Source: Nymphaea colorata
Lineage: Eukaryota > Streptophyta > Magnoliopsida > Nymphaeales > Nymphaeaceae
NCBI RefSeq assembly: GCF_008831285.2
Contig: NC_045139.1
Location: forward strand, 22,426,412 to 22,490,411
DNA length: 64,000 bases
Direction: 5' to 3'
Shown here: one piece after another, positions 25,537-36,009 of the stretch
Layout of the letters: the number at the start of each line of letters is the position of its first letter
Numbering within the stretch: the stretch's first letter is position 1
Position numbers and translations under genes: made by a program
Notes under the pieces: generated by a model
What the model saw: only the letters and a program-made list of their open reading frames with translations
What the model was told of the DNA's origin: nothing
The model's database searches: none

Positions 25537-26652
25537 CTAAGAAGCGGTCGGCCAAGGATCATGAGAAGAGTCTTGTTGATGTGTGTAGACCAGCAGAGGA
25601 TCACGAAACTTAGACACTACAACCAGAGAGTCTTTAGAAGGAGATTCAAAAGGGAATGACTCCAAAGGAATAAGAGGAATAGGTAGTGGGTCTAGTGATA
25701 GTGGCATCTCAGTAGAGATAGGAGAGGAGCTACAATAAGGCTGAGACTCAAAGAATGTGATATCTGCACTGATATACTCCTTTTGAGTCAAGGGTAGCCT
25801 TTATGGTTTTTAGAGTAGCCTATAAAGATACACTTAATGGCTTGAACACCCAATTTATCATGTGTAGGTCCAAGTATGTGAACAAAGCATGTGCAACCAA
25901 ATACTTTGGGAGCCACTAAAAATAAGGGTCGCTGTGGGTGCACAAGTTTAATGGGAACCTTGTTGTCAATGGACGATAAGGGTAAACAGTTGGTCAAGTA
26001 ACAGGCAGTGAGGATGACATCTCCCAAAAAGTATGCAGGTAAATTAGTATGAAGCATTAGGGAACGAACCACATTTAAAAGTTGGTTATGTTTTCGTTCA
26101 GCTACTCCATTTTGTTGGGAGGTACGAGGACAAGTAAACAGAGGAGAAATGCCATTATCAGAGTAAAGTTCATTAAGATAGATGCCTTGAACTCAAGGGC
26201 ATTATCAGTGCGAATGCTTTTAACAAGCATACCAAACTGGATCTTTATTTCAATAATAAGGTTTTTGAGAATACATATGACTTCAGAACTTTCCTTTAAA
26301 AGGAACGCTCAAGTGACTCGAGAATAATCATCAACAATGACAAGGAAATATTGAAATCTTGACCTACTAGCAACTCTGCTAGGACCCCACACATCAACAT
26401 GAAGAAGATCAAATAGTCCACAACTTGATGGACTAAGACTCGATGAATAACTGCTACGGGTGTGTTTGCCAAGTTGATGGGCTTCACACTAGAACGACTC
26501 TGGTACTGAAAGATAAGGAAGAAGGTAAAAGAGCTTGGAGATAGATGGATGACCAAGTCTGAGATGCCATTGAAAGGAGGAGGACAGTGAGGTGATCGAT
26601 GATGCTTCAATACCCACTGGATCCGATAGGAAGTAGATGCTCCCTTTCTCAT
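25537..26652 (-). pseudogene. copia integrase and linker, decayed
   Basis: Reading minus-strand frames in turn gives HLGHPSISKLF-like sequence, then a block with HVDVWGPS, then VDDYSRVTWAFLLKE, then IRTDNALEF, then SQQNGVAERKHNQLL and VVRSLMLHTNLPAYF-like sequence, and finally KVFGCTCFVHI and IKCIFIGYS. These are the copia integrase catalytic D, D, E regions and the GKGY-like C-terminal block. Frameshifts separate 26652-26296, the 26290-26080 part and 26072-25788. The linker to RT is Ser/Pro-rich (25791-25537). Confidence 0.8.
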
Positions 26653-26935
26653 AGCCTCTACTAATCATCTTCCCAGTTTATAAGTCCTGAAATGAACATA
26701 AACCATAGTCAAATGTAACATGACAATGTAAATCATTAATCAATTGTCTAACTGATTACAGGTTTGTGAAAAACTTGGGAGGATATAACACATTAGGAAT
26801 AGTCATAGACTGAAAAATCTTGATATCTCCATAACCCATAATGGGTGACCATCTACCATCTGCAAGTCTCACATGATGTGTTTGAGGTAATGAGTGTAGC
26901 ACAGTAAACATAGAAGATCTACTACAGAAGTGCCT

Positions 26936-27256
26936 TCATGCTTCTGAATCAGTAATCCAAATAGTACCTGTATCATGTGGGACAGTATCGACAGACATAG
27001 CACTGTCTATCATGACTATAGAGGCTGACGACTGGGTAGATCTGTGTGCTAGGAAGTCCTCATACTCTAACTTGTTGATATTCACAGTCACTGTCTCAGG
27101 GTGAGAAGAAGATAAAGACTCATCTACAACTGATGACGCTACCTGAACAGATCCAATAGGAGACTGTAAAGAATTCTTACCTTGCTTAGATGCAACATTG
27201 CTTCCTAGGGATGCAGCAGAAGGATGACCATGTTTATCCCAACATCTGTCTTCCAA
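26936..27256 (-). pseudogene. Gag C-terminus and protease start
   Basis: Just upstream (about 27290-27245) the minus strand gives a CX2CX4HX4C zinc knuckle (C-IY-C-EKIE-H-LEDR-C), preceded by a stop. The frame ends with IWITDSEA, the position of the protease active site normally reading W-x-x-DSGA. Gly to Glu would destroy it. Confidence 0.7.
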
Positions 27257-27670
27257 ATGCTCTATTTTCTCACAATAGATGCACTAAAATCTCCCCCGAC
27301 CTCCTCCTAACCCTCGACCTATGCCTCTGCTCCTGAATGAACTACGTCCACGACCTCCTGAGGCTACCAAGGTAGAGGTATGGATATCACTAGTGGGCGG
27401 AGAAAGGGTCACAACAAGACGGCTAAGTATTGTAGGCTTCAGCTAGTTCAGGTATTTCTACTCCAGTCAACATCTGCGCCTTTACTACTATGTATTCAGG
27501 TGAGAGACCCTGTAGAAACTTCGCAACCATAGACTGTTCACCATGAGTCTTATGGCATGTTGGACATGAGGACGTAAAACTTTAAGTCGTTCATAGATGG
27601 ACTTGAGGGAAGCGAAGTACTAAGAAAGACTTTGGTTACCCTATTGCAAATTAAGTAATTCCTCCTCCAC

Positions 27671-28042
27671 CTACAATATCATGCTAACATTCTTGTCATT
27701 TGAGTAAGTTTGTTCCAAGAAATCCCACATTTGTTTGGCAGAGGTATAGTATGCAATAGTTGAAGCAATCTGTGGTTGCACACTATCCATGATCCACGAC
27801 ATGATAATATTATTATCTCCCATCCAGGAACCATATTTTCCACTCTTTTCAACAGACTCATTTTTTTCTTTAACATGCTCCTTTTGATGTCCAATCACAA
27901 ACATCATAAACACATGAGACCAAATCTCATAGTTAGATCCATCTAACTTTACAGTAGAATCATAAGAGAATGGATTTCCTCCACTTTTAACTTCATGAGA
28001 GATATCAGTTTTTGGATTTTCAGCCATCACAAATCTGTCCAC
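27671..28042 (-). pseudogene. copia gag N-terminal part
   Basis: 123 open codons with FSYDSTVKLDGSNYEIWSHV followed by IMSWIMDSVQPQIASTIAYY and AKQMWDFLEQTYS. This is the DUF4219/UBN2-type Gag of copia elements (LDG-x-NY-x-x-W; W-x-x-L-x-x-x-Y). The Met start lies about 760 bp inside the element. It ends by frameshift near 27671. Confidence 0.8.
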
Positions 28043-28793
28043 AAGTGATCAACTACCACCAGCAAGAAAATATATATATCTATAGAGAAAGAGACTGATC
28101 AGCAATAACAAACATCACACAGGGCAACGTTAGATGCACAACAACAACCAGACATTAGAAGAGGATAATAGAGTGAAGATGAAGCAGCCTTCCTCTTAAA
28201 AAAAAACACTTAACGATAGCAGACTGCTGACAGCAACCCCACAACAAAAAACAACAATCCAACGACAAAAAAAATCCTGCTAACAGCAACCCACAACAGA
28301 AAAAAAATCCACACTACTTGTACTATCTGCTCCAACCAACAACTTGCCTATTTATGCATCTAACGTTGTTGTATCACAGATTATTTTCCACAAATCATGA
28401 ATAGCGACAACAAGAAACATTCAACATAAACTGCCACATAATTCATACAGATCAGTCCTCCACTTGGCTGCTTTGATCATAGAACACATCAAACCATAAT
28501 AAGTTAATCAATGCACTCCCACACAACTGCAATAATATATATACTTGTCTAAATCCATGGCTGGAGTCTATTCACACATATTTCATAGCGTGAATAGACT
28601 CCTCCACACGGTTCCGTTGCTGGAAATCAGTCAACTAGAACATACGAGAAGAGAAGGAGAAGGAGACGGTGGAAGAGATATAGCCTGAGAAGAGGAGGGT
28701 CGCTGGCTGTTTGCTTCACGTCACCAGATTAATAGACATCCTTTGCATGATTCACGACCCAGCTGCTTGCTTCATGTCGCTAGTCACGTTATG

Positions 28794-28805
28794 GCTCTGA
28801 TACCA
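28794..28805 (-). other. Primer-binding site (initiator tRNA-Met type)
   Basis: The minus strand reads TGGTATCAGAGC, directly abutting the 5' LTR end. Confidence 0.9.
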
Positions 28806-29029
28806 TGTTGCAGCCATGAGACTTGGAGAGAGAAAGAGTTGCAGTCCTGAGACTTGGAGAGAGAAAGCATACTTCATTCACTAACCCTAATCTCCATTAT
28901 AAAGAGATTAGGGTAGAAAAGAGATTTACAAATTGCATCAACCTAAAATAAAGAAATGATTAAAGAGGTCTTATAACTCTTTAAGATTACAAAGAGCCAC
29001 CTAGAAACATAAACTTTTCTAATTCAACA
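28806..29029 (-). repeat. 5' LTR of the minus-strand copia element
   Basis: Starts and ends TGTTG...CAACA. It contains a short internal duplication of GAGACTTGGAGAGAGAAAG, also present in decayed form in the other LTR. Confidence 0.9.
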
Positions 29030-29034
29030 AAAAG

Positions 29035-32000
29035 GATGACAAACATGTCATCTGCAATTAAAATCTCACACACTAGAAAAGTGTAATGTTGTGTGTGACA
29101 TGGACTGTCGTTTGCGATGCACTGCAGGATAAAGTAACAATACATATGGCAAAAGTATGAGCAATACTATGTGAGTGACAAAATAACAATAGTGTCGGCA
29201 ACCATGCGAGAAATAGTTTATTTGGTGAGTGTCTGAATTGTGAAAACCATATCATTTACCACCTACACGATAGCGTGTAGATAGTGTCATACTTGTTGAC
29301 TGCACATTTTCTTCCTGTATTCAAGTAGCATTGAGCTTCATAGAGTGTTGAAGCACTCATTTGATTCTTTTGAATGTCTATCCATCATAAAAAAAAAATC
29401 AGAATTTGCAGAACATATTGGCATTGTGAAATATGGAATGACAAGAAAAAATCAAATGATGAACTGCGATCTAGGGAAGTTATATTCTCACCTTTTCGTT
29501 GCTCTTCTTGTTTCATTTCTCTTCTATGAGCTCTGGTTTGTTCTTTCTTTCTTCCAACCTTCCCGTTGTTTGTGCTTGATGACCACATTTTCTTCAGCAT
29601 GAGTTTTGCATAATGAGCCATCAGATAAGATAGGGAAATACATGTTTTGTGCATCCATGCACTAAAAGGCCATTTATGTCAAGGTGATAAATTCTTCTTT
29701 TTTATTGAGTTAATAGACTAAAAAGGCATTTGGGTAATTGCCATAAATGCTTCCTTTGATTGAGGACAATATTGGAACGTAATTTTTGGGCTCTACCTGT
29801 GCATGTTTCCATTATCAAATCCTAAAACCTCCTAATACCACATAGTAACAACATAGGCCTGTGCACTAAAAGAATTTATGCACAGACCGGTGCACACAAC
29901 TTGCTTTCTTGGTAAGCTAGTTAGTTGTTGTTGTTGGAGTCTAGTCGATGTCTATGGCTTCAAGTGCAACATGAGCCCTCTTCCTCACACATTGCAATTA
30001 ATATTACACATGTTTTTGTGGCCTGATGCATAACAATTAATGCTACATTTGCAGGCTGTGTGGCCTGGGCATAATGGCTTCTATAAATGTGTTGGCCAGT
30101 CCCCATGTTTTTGAGGCTCTTATTTTCCATTTCATGAGGATGTGGGCACACGTGTTGGTCAGATGGCCTTCATTGTTGCACCTCTCCTTCTGCTGGCCTT
30201 GGAGTTTATTACTGTCTCTACCATGCACCGTGTAGAATTGCATATTGGAGATGGTTTGGAGTTGCCACCAACTCTTGGTCTCCCGTTTTAGTTCATTCTA
30301 TTTTCCTTGTCCATCTCTCTCAATGCTTACCTCGTGTGATAGACTGAGTGCTTGCTTGATCAATATAAAACCGAGTCTTTCACTCAATCCCAATTCTCAT
30401 CATCTCAGAGTCAACAGTGGCATCCCCAAGCCCCAACAAGACACTCTGCTCACATCCAGAAACCAAAGCTGATTTTTGATTAGCTGCTATAGGAATCAAA
30501 TGTTGGAATGTGCATAACCTGAATGCACTGGACAAGTAGAGGCTTCTTTCTAGCTGGATCTGGCAACATGGAATGAAAATTATGGTGGTTGTTGAATAAA
30601 AAATGTCAAATGCCCCATTAACCATGGTAAATCGAATTTGGTGAGGTGATTCTTTCTGCTCTACCGGTAGTGGGGTCTGTTGGAGGGGTGGTCTCTTCTA
30701 GGACGTGTCTATGATGGCTTCATGTGTCGATATTGGATTACTTTTGCATGTTTCCATTATCTTCATGTGCCAAAGTCGTTTAGTGACTATTCATTGTCAG
30801 TTTGTTACACATGAAGGATTTTTTGTAATGGTATTTGGCCCTGTTTGTGTTTTGGTACTACAAGGTAATGCAACAACTCTTTAACAACGGTTGGAACCAA
30901 TGTTGCATCCAAGTTAGGTGGACTCACCCATTTGAGATGTCCTTTTGGACCTAGCTAAGTTGTGCGAGATTAAAAACGGCTGTTGGATGTGGAAATGTGG
31001 ACTTTTTAAGCCTTAGGAGCAGTGTGGCTCTTGTGCAATGATGTTGTTACTCGTTTGTTCGGGGGCCAAGGGCTTAAGTTCATGTTTCAATAAATTTTGT
31101 TTGATGTTTGGCTGCTGGTGGTTGTAGTTTGTTTCTGTTGCCTAAACATCTTGTTGGTGGCCTTAGTAATGTTGAGTAACTCTCTCTCTCTCTCTCTCTC
31201 TCTTTCTTCTTTGTTAAGAGACGTACTGTTTTATGGGTTTCAAACTTTTTCTGGGACTCCTTTAATGAAGTTCGCTGCATTTCCTTCTTTCTCTCTCCAT
31301 TCTTTTTCTAATATTTTTCCATTCTCTCCCCACCCTCTCTTTCTTTTGGGTATACGCATGTGTGCATTTGGGAATATTTGTAGGTGGGAAAGCCTTTTGC
31401 ATGCATGCGCTCAAATATGTATAAATACTAGCATGTATTGCACCTATATGTTTTGTTCTTGAATTTAGTTTAAATTGAGGTCCATCGTCACATGCATTGC
31501 TTCTCAGGCTATATAGCACTTATATGTGATGATAGTAGCTTGTGGTAAGGAAATGTTCCTTGCAGTTTGAAATAGACATAGATGAGATGTACTTACATAT
31601 GATGATGATCTAGAGCCAGTGATAGGAGCTTCTATTAAATGCATGGAATGGAAATAACTGACAATAACTTGACCATTAGGATGATAAACTAACCTCTATT
31701 TCAATCATTTTAGTAGTCTATATACTTTTACTAAAAGTCATACAAATTTCTTTATATGAAGGTTGCATTTATCTGTGAAATGAATGTTCTTATTTGTTTG
31801 TACTTTTATTTGTAAGGAAATTGTTATAAGTGGAAATGGCATTGAATCATATCATATCATCAAAACAAATATGGTGAAAATGGCTTGCCAAACTAGGCAA
31901 TCTGATTGCATAAGTAGTTTTCATTTTGTGGCTTCCAATTATTGATTTTATGGTTATTATAGATTTAATTTGGCTAATGTTACTAATATTATTCAATAAA

Positions 32001-32469
32001 TTTCCTCCATAGGCACTATGATTGATCCCCATGGCTTAGTAGGTGCTGGAAGGTTTATTTCCAAGTCATGGTTTGGCAATTATGAGGTAGAAGATAAACC
32101 AGATCCATCATAACCAAGAAGGCATGATTCCATGTGCTTGGGAGTCAAGCATGGGGTTTGGAGAGCTTGCATAAATGTGTTTCATAGTATGAAGTGGAAA
32201 GAGGAGGATTTAGCTTCGGTGAAGGTATGGAGTTCTATAGGGAATGTCTGTAAACCCAATCAGGAGTTAGAGGAGGGTGAGGACATTCTCCAAGTCCTAG
32301 TGTCCAGGAAAAGTAAGGGAGTCATCATTGGGGCCATTTGGAGAGATGCATGTGGAGGTGGTGCTCAATGGGAAATTAGGGAAGGGGAATAAGGGATGAT
32401 CACATGTTAATTTGAGAAGATATGAAAATAACATGGTTTTAAAAATAGAGAGAAAGACGTGTATTTATT
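29035..32469. other. Long stretch without a recognisable gene
   Basis: Short frames only. A minus-strand frame at 29654-29385 has a Lys/Arg/Glu-rich stretch that might be an exon of the ORF at 24141-23806, but nothing supports it beyond composition. A plus frame at 32132-32392 (86 codons) has no known domain. A 24-bp (TC)n microsatellite sits at 31181-31204. Confidence 0.4.
31181..31204. repeat. (TC)12 microsatellite
   Basis: Uninterrupted TC dinucleotides. Confidence 0.95.
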
Positions 32470-32599
32470 TGGTACATTGGAAGATAGTAAAATGTCAAGA
32501 TGTCATTAAATTATAAACATTATTCAAAACAAAGACCCAATGACAGTATGGAGTGGGACAAACAGTTTTCCACTATTCATGTACACTCTAGACCTAGCA

Positions 32600-33812
32600 G
32601 ATTCCCGATACATATAAAGATTAATTCTTGAGGACAACCCCTCAGTAGCCAAACTGTGAATGCCCAGTGATGCTATACTGTCTAGATCAAAATCTATGAT
32701 CGTGCTGAAGTCTCATATGTTCATTTGGAAATCTATCTGCCTCTTGGAGAACTATGGTATGCATCACTCTAGATTATATGAGGCAACAAAGAATGGGCCA
32801 AATAGAAGAATGTTTGTTCTATAGTTTTGGTAGGTGTAGCAGGCTAACTACTCATAGAAAAATCCTAGACGAAGCACTCATTCATCGGCTCATCTATCCT
32901 ATGCTTGTATGCGTGTAATGACAAGAAGTTGCCTTCACCAATGGCCCTAAAAGCTCAACCCTCATGAATGACATGCTTGTAGAACCACTCTTGTAAAAAT
33001 CAAATGCAGCCCTCAATCATGTCAGAATCTCCCATGATGAAGCAGGTTAGACCCCTATATAGAAATGCAAGACCAGCCAAAGTAAGTGAGAGATGTCGAG
33101 CCTTGTTGTTTCCCCACATCTTGAACAGTTGTAGAATGTGATCCATTGTGCCCTGTTTGTTGGAAAAGACCAAGACTCAGTTGCCTTCACCAATGGCCCT
33201 AAAAGCTCAACCCTCGTGAATGACATGCTTGTAGAACCACTCTTGTAAAAATCAAATGCAGCCCTCGATCATGTCAAAATCTCCCATGATGAAGCAGGTT
33301 AGAACCCTATATAGAAATGCAAGACCAGCCAAAGTAAGTGAGAGATGTCGAGCCTTAATGTTTCCCCACATCTTGAACAGTTGTAGAATGTGATCCATTG
33401 TGCCCTGTTTGTTGGAAAAGACCAAGACTCCTATTGTACATAACATCATCACCTCCCTGGTCCTGTGCTATGCTTGGGTGGTCTGGCCCTCATCTCCTCT
33501 ATCTGTACCTCCCCAGTGTGTTTGAAAATCTATGAGTCTGAGGAAACTATGATCTCCCTCCTAGGTCCCAGCTCCTGATGCTTGCGAGTCGATTGGATCA
33601 CTACGATGTCTTGCTGGCTCTACCAGACCCAAGGTGTAAGTGAACTCATCTAAGAGAAGTGTCATCTCTTCAAAGGAGAACCAAAATGTGGATGTGTATG
33701 GGTTCCACCTCTCAGCCAATGCATAAACCAACTGACTGTTGATTTGACATCCTACTGGTAATGCTACTATCTCGAGAACACATTCATCTAAGTGATGGGG
33801 GAAGAGCTCCAC
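32600..33812 (-). pseudogene. PMD ORF of the partial element, with internal duplication
   Basis: The minus frame 33812-33561 is open and contains LVYALAERWNPYTSTFWFSF followed by EEMTLLLDEFTYTLGLVEP, a clear PMD core. Further on, 33452-33252 gives NKQGTMDHILQLFKMWGN, ARHLSLTLAGLAFLYR and FIMGDFDMIEGC, then after a stop FLQEWFYKHVIHEG. The block from GTMDHI to AFRAIGEGN occurs twice because of a 252-bp direct duplication (84 codons, so frame-neutral). Stops within both copies and at the junctions show decay. It is better preserved at its N-terminal core than the copy at 7.5-8.3 kb. Confidence 0.65.
32929..33430. repeat. 252-bp tandem duplication
   Basis: Copies 32929-33180 and 33181-33430 differ at only a few positions, so the event is recent relative to decay of the surrounding element. 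The period is divisible by three. Confidence 0.9.
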
Positions 33813-34793
33813 AAACTGCTCAAACCATTGTGGATGTCAGCCTAGCACGAGTCCATCTGTTTGAAGAGATTTGGTGTTTGGATCACCTCTTAGAATAGAT
33901 TGTACAATGTGTCCCTAGGGAAATGTCTTGATCATTATGATTGACAAAAATGACATGGTGGGGTGTTGGCACAAGCATGCAAATGCACATACGAATGTAG
34001 AGTAGCAAGACTAGGTGATGAGACCGTGCCTTTCAAGATTGACTCAATAGGAGGTTCTAATGGAAATAATAATTTTGACCTCGATAGGCTGAAGTGACCC
34101 TATAAGATGACACTGGAAAAGAAAATTTTAGATGACTTTAAAACATAAACAATAGCTTTTTTGAAAAATTCATCTAGTTTTTTATGAAAAAATCAATACA
34201 TATTATTACATGAAGTGTAGAGAAATAAACATATAATCAAACAAGATGCACACAGATTGCTTCAAACAACATCCCCTAATGACATAGCTCTATAATGCAA
34301 ATGATTGAAATTAACTTGGTCACCTAGAATTTGATACCTTAGGATTTTGAATCCTCAGTTGTTCCATATACTAGGTATGCCTATATACATGGCAAGGAGT
34401 CCATAGTACGTGGCATAGACTCCTTTAAATAGAGTTCTAAAAGGGTAAGTGTCTTTTTTCTCCTTGATCACTCACCAATATATCAGGCTAATGCCTCAGT
34501 ATAGGTGATGGGACAGTCAATATCCACCTTCAGTAGGTTGGTCCAACGGTTGAACCACCCTGTGCTAATGCACACAAAAAATATTTTGCAACATGGAGGT
34601 GAAATCTTTAAATATGTCATCACATGCACAAATAGTTGGCTCTATTGAAATGCAAAAGATGGAGGTTAAAATCAAAGAATATGAGCAGCACATCTAACTT
34701 GAAAAAGTTTTCCATTACAAACAAGTGCATCATTTTCAAGAAGCCACTCTATGAATTTTGTAACAATGACAAAATTACGTAATATTTTGTTTA

Positions 34794-34844
34794 CTAAAAT
34801 GGAACATTGATCGCAAGTTATTTTCAATTACATTAGATAATTGT
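34794..34844 (+). pseudogene. hAT transposase fragment, inverted piece
   Basis: Seventeen codons read KWNIDRKLFSITLDNC on the plus strand, the conserved hAT block W-x-ID-x-K-[L/I]-FSIT-x-DN-x-x-x-N. The N-terminal part of the same type of protein lies directly adjacent on the minus strand, so an inversion separates them. A 22-bp direct repeat (TTGTTTACTAAAATGGAACATT at 34788 and 34841, written here for its position) brackets the piece. Confidence 0.55.
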
Positions 34845-34879
34845 TTACTAAAATGGAACATTCAAAAAACTTGCACCAG

Positions 34880-35464
34880 TCACATTTTTAACAAGATGAC
34901 ATGTCAAATGTGAGACTAACCCTCTCATTAGTCATCTCCAAAATATTACATAATTTTGTCATTTCATAGTCATAAATGTGTAGACAATCTGATCTGATGG
35001 TGTTACGGGACAATAACTTGAACTGTGGTTGTAATCCTTTAATAAACTCTTGAAAGCCTAAATGACTAACTATACAAAATAGATATTCATGAAGAATAAT
35101 AATATTGACGAAATCAAGTCAGATTTTATTTGAATCAAACTTGAAAGTACCAACAATACATTTTCCATTGTTAATGTTTCCACTAATGACAAGACGTTGT
35201 TGGCCTAATTCTAAGTTAGGCCTTTTAGGACATGCCTTTAAATGATTCTTTAAACGTGTGGGGTCCATCTTACTATTGCAATCCATAGCTACTTTATAGT
35301 GTTGACAAACAGCATGCTAAATAATGGATTTGTTTATAGTCCTGCTAAACTCCTTCCATAATAGCTAATCTTAGTGACATGGCTTTTGTAAGAAACATGT
35401 CAGTTTCTATAGTATTAGTAGAGACAAAACGAGAAGCATTGGTACCAGATGTTGTAGAATCCAT
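34880..35464 (-). pseudogene. hAT transposase (RICESLEEPER/BED-finger type), N-terminal part
   Basis: The minus strand starts with ATG at 35464 (MDSTTSGTNASRFVS). After a frame change it gives a BED-type zinc finger (AVCQHYKVAMDCNSKMDPTR, then LKNHLKACPKR; C-x-x-x-x-x-D with downstream H and C). It then reads IILHEYLFCIVSHLGFQEFI and LQPQFKLLSRNTIRSDCL, followed by sequence with NERVSLTFDMSS, the block that normally reads RISLTTD-x-WTS. This is the plant hAT/RICESLEEPER-type transposase. There is one frameshift, one stop near 35105, and truncation after the D-x-WTS block. Confidence 0.75.
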
Positions 35465-35850
35465 ATAATTCATATATAAAAAAGAAAAATAAGTAAATGG
35501 ATAATTTATGACATAACAAATGCACTTGACAGCCAGCTGGAGAGAATATGAAAAAAAATGTGTTGTAGTTCAAATAGTTTGAAAAGAACAAATGCACACA
35601 ATATTTGCTTTTTGCATGCACACTACTTTAACTAAACAAAGCTCAAATTCAAAATTAAATGGCAGACTAGACCTTGTTAAAGATTATCAACCTAAGAATT
35701 CTACCAATCGATGGCCTGACAGTGTTTATATATATAGTCAATGTATATTAACATTTACTTAGATATATGGCCTAACTAGACCACTAAAGATGTGTTCTAG
35801 CTAAATCAGTAGTACATATGAATTTATCTATCACACCATACTAAGCATAC

Positions 35851-35907
35851 CTCTAGCTCACACTTGTGATCATCAAGCATTTCAATATCCAACTGAGCTT
35901 GCTTTAA
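35851..35907 (-). other. Exon-like 19-codon segment with consensus splice borders
   Basis: The minus strand has TTATTGCAG, then exactly 57 bp open (contains QAQLDIEMLDDHK), then GAG followed by GTATGC. Length divisible by three and good borders suggest a small internal exon. It may belong to the CCDA fragment's captured block or to another gene. I do not recognise the peptide. Confidence 0.25.
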
Positions 35908-36009
35908 CTGCAATAATGATTCAAGTTTTCAGCTAAAGCAAGAATATAGCCTAGATGACTTTCTATAATGAAGTTGGTCACATAGTGATATACAAAAACT
36001 TTGACCAAC

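Larger units (their letters stand above)
24142..29029 (-). mobile_element. Ty1/copia LTR retrotransposon, defective
   Basis: Bounded by 221- and 224-bp LTRs (24142-24362 and 28806-29029) with TG...CA ends. It has an initiator-tRNA-Met-type primer-binding site next to the 5' LTR and a purine tract next to the 3' LTR. The flanks carry GAAAG (24137-24141) and AAAAG (29030-29034), a 5-bp target duplication with one mismatch. Internal order on the minus strand is gag, protease, integrase, RT and RNase H, as in copia. The RT core with its YVDD box is deleted and there are several frameshifts, so it cannot move by itself. LTRs are similar over most of their length, indicating a moderately young insertion. 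Confidence 0.9.
32470..34690 (-). mobile_element. Partial second copy of the Tat/Ogre-type element (leader and PMD ORF)
   Basis: The reverse complement aligns by eye with about 6640-8620 of the large element. It includes the noncoding leader (shared phrases such as GATATATTGGTGAGTGATCA), the PMD ORF and sequence just after it (CTAGGTCTAGAGTGTACATG). There are no LTRs, gag or pol, so this is an internal fragment, left by deletion or by another transposition path. Confidence 0.75.
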
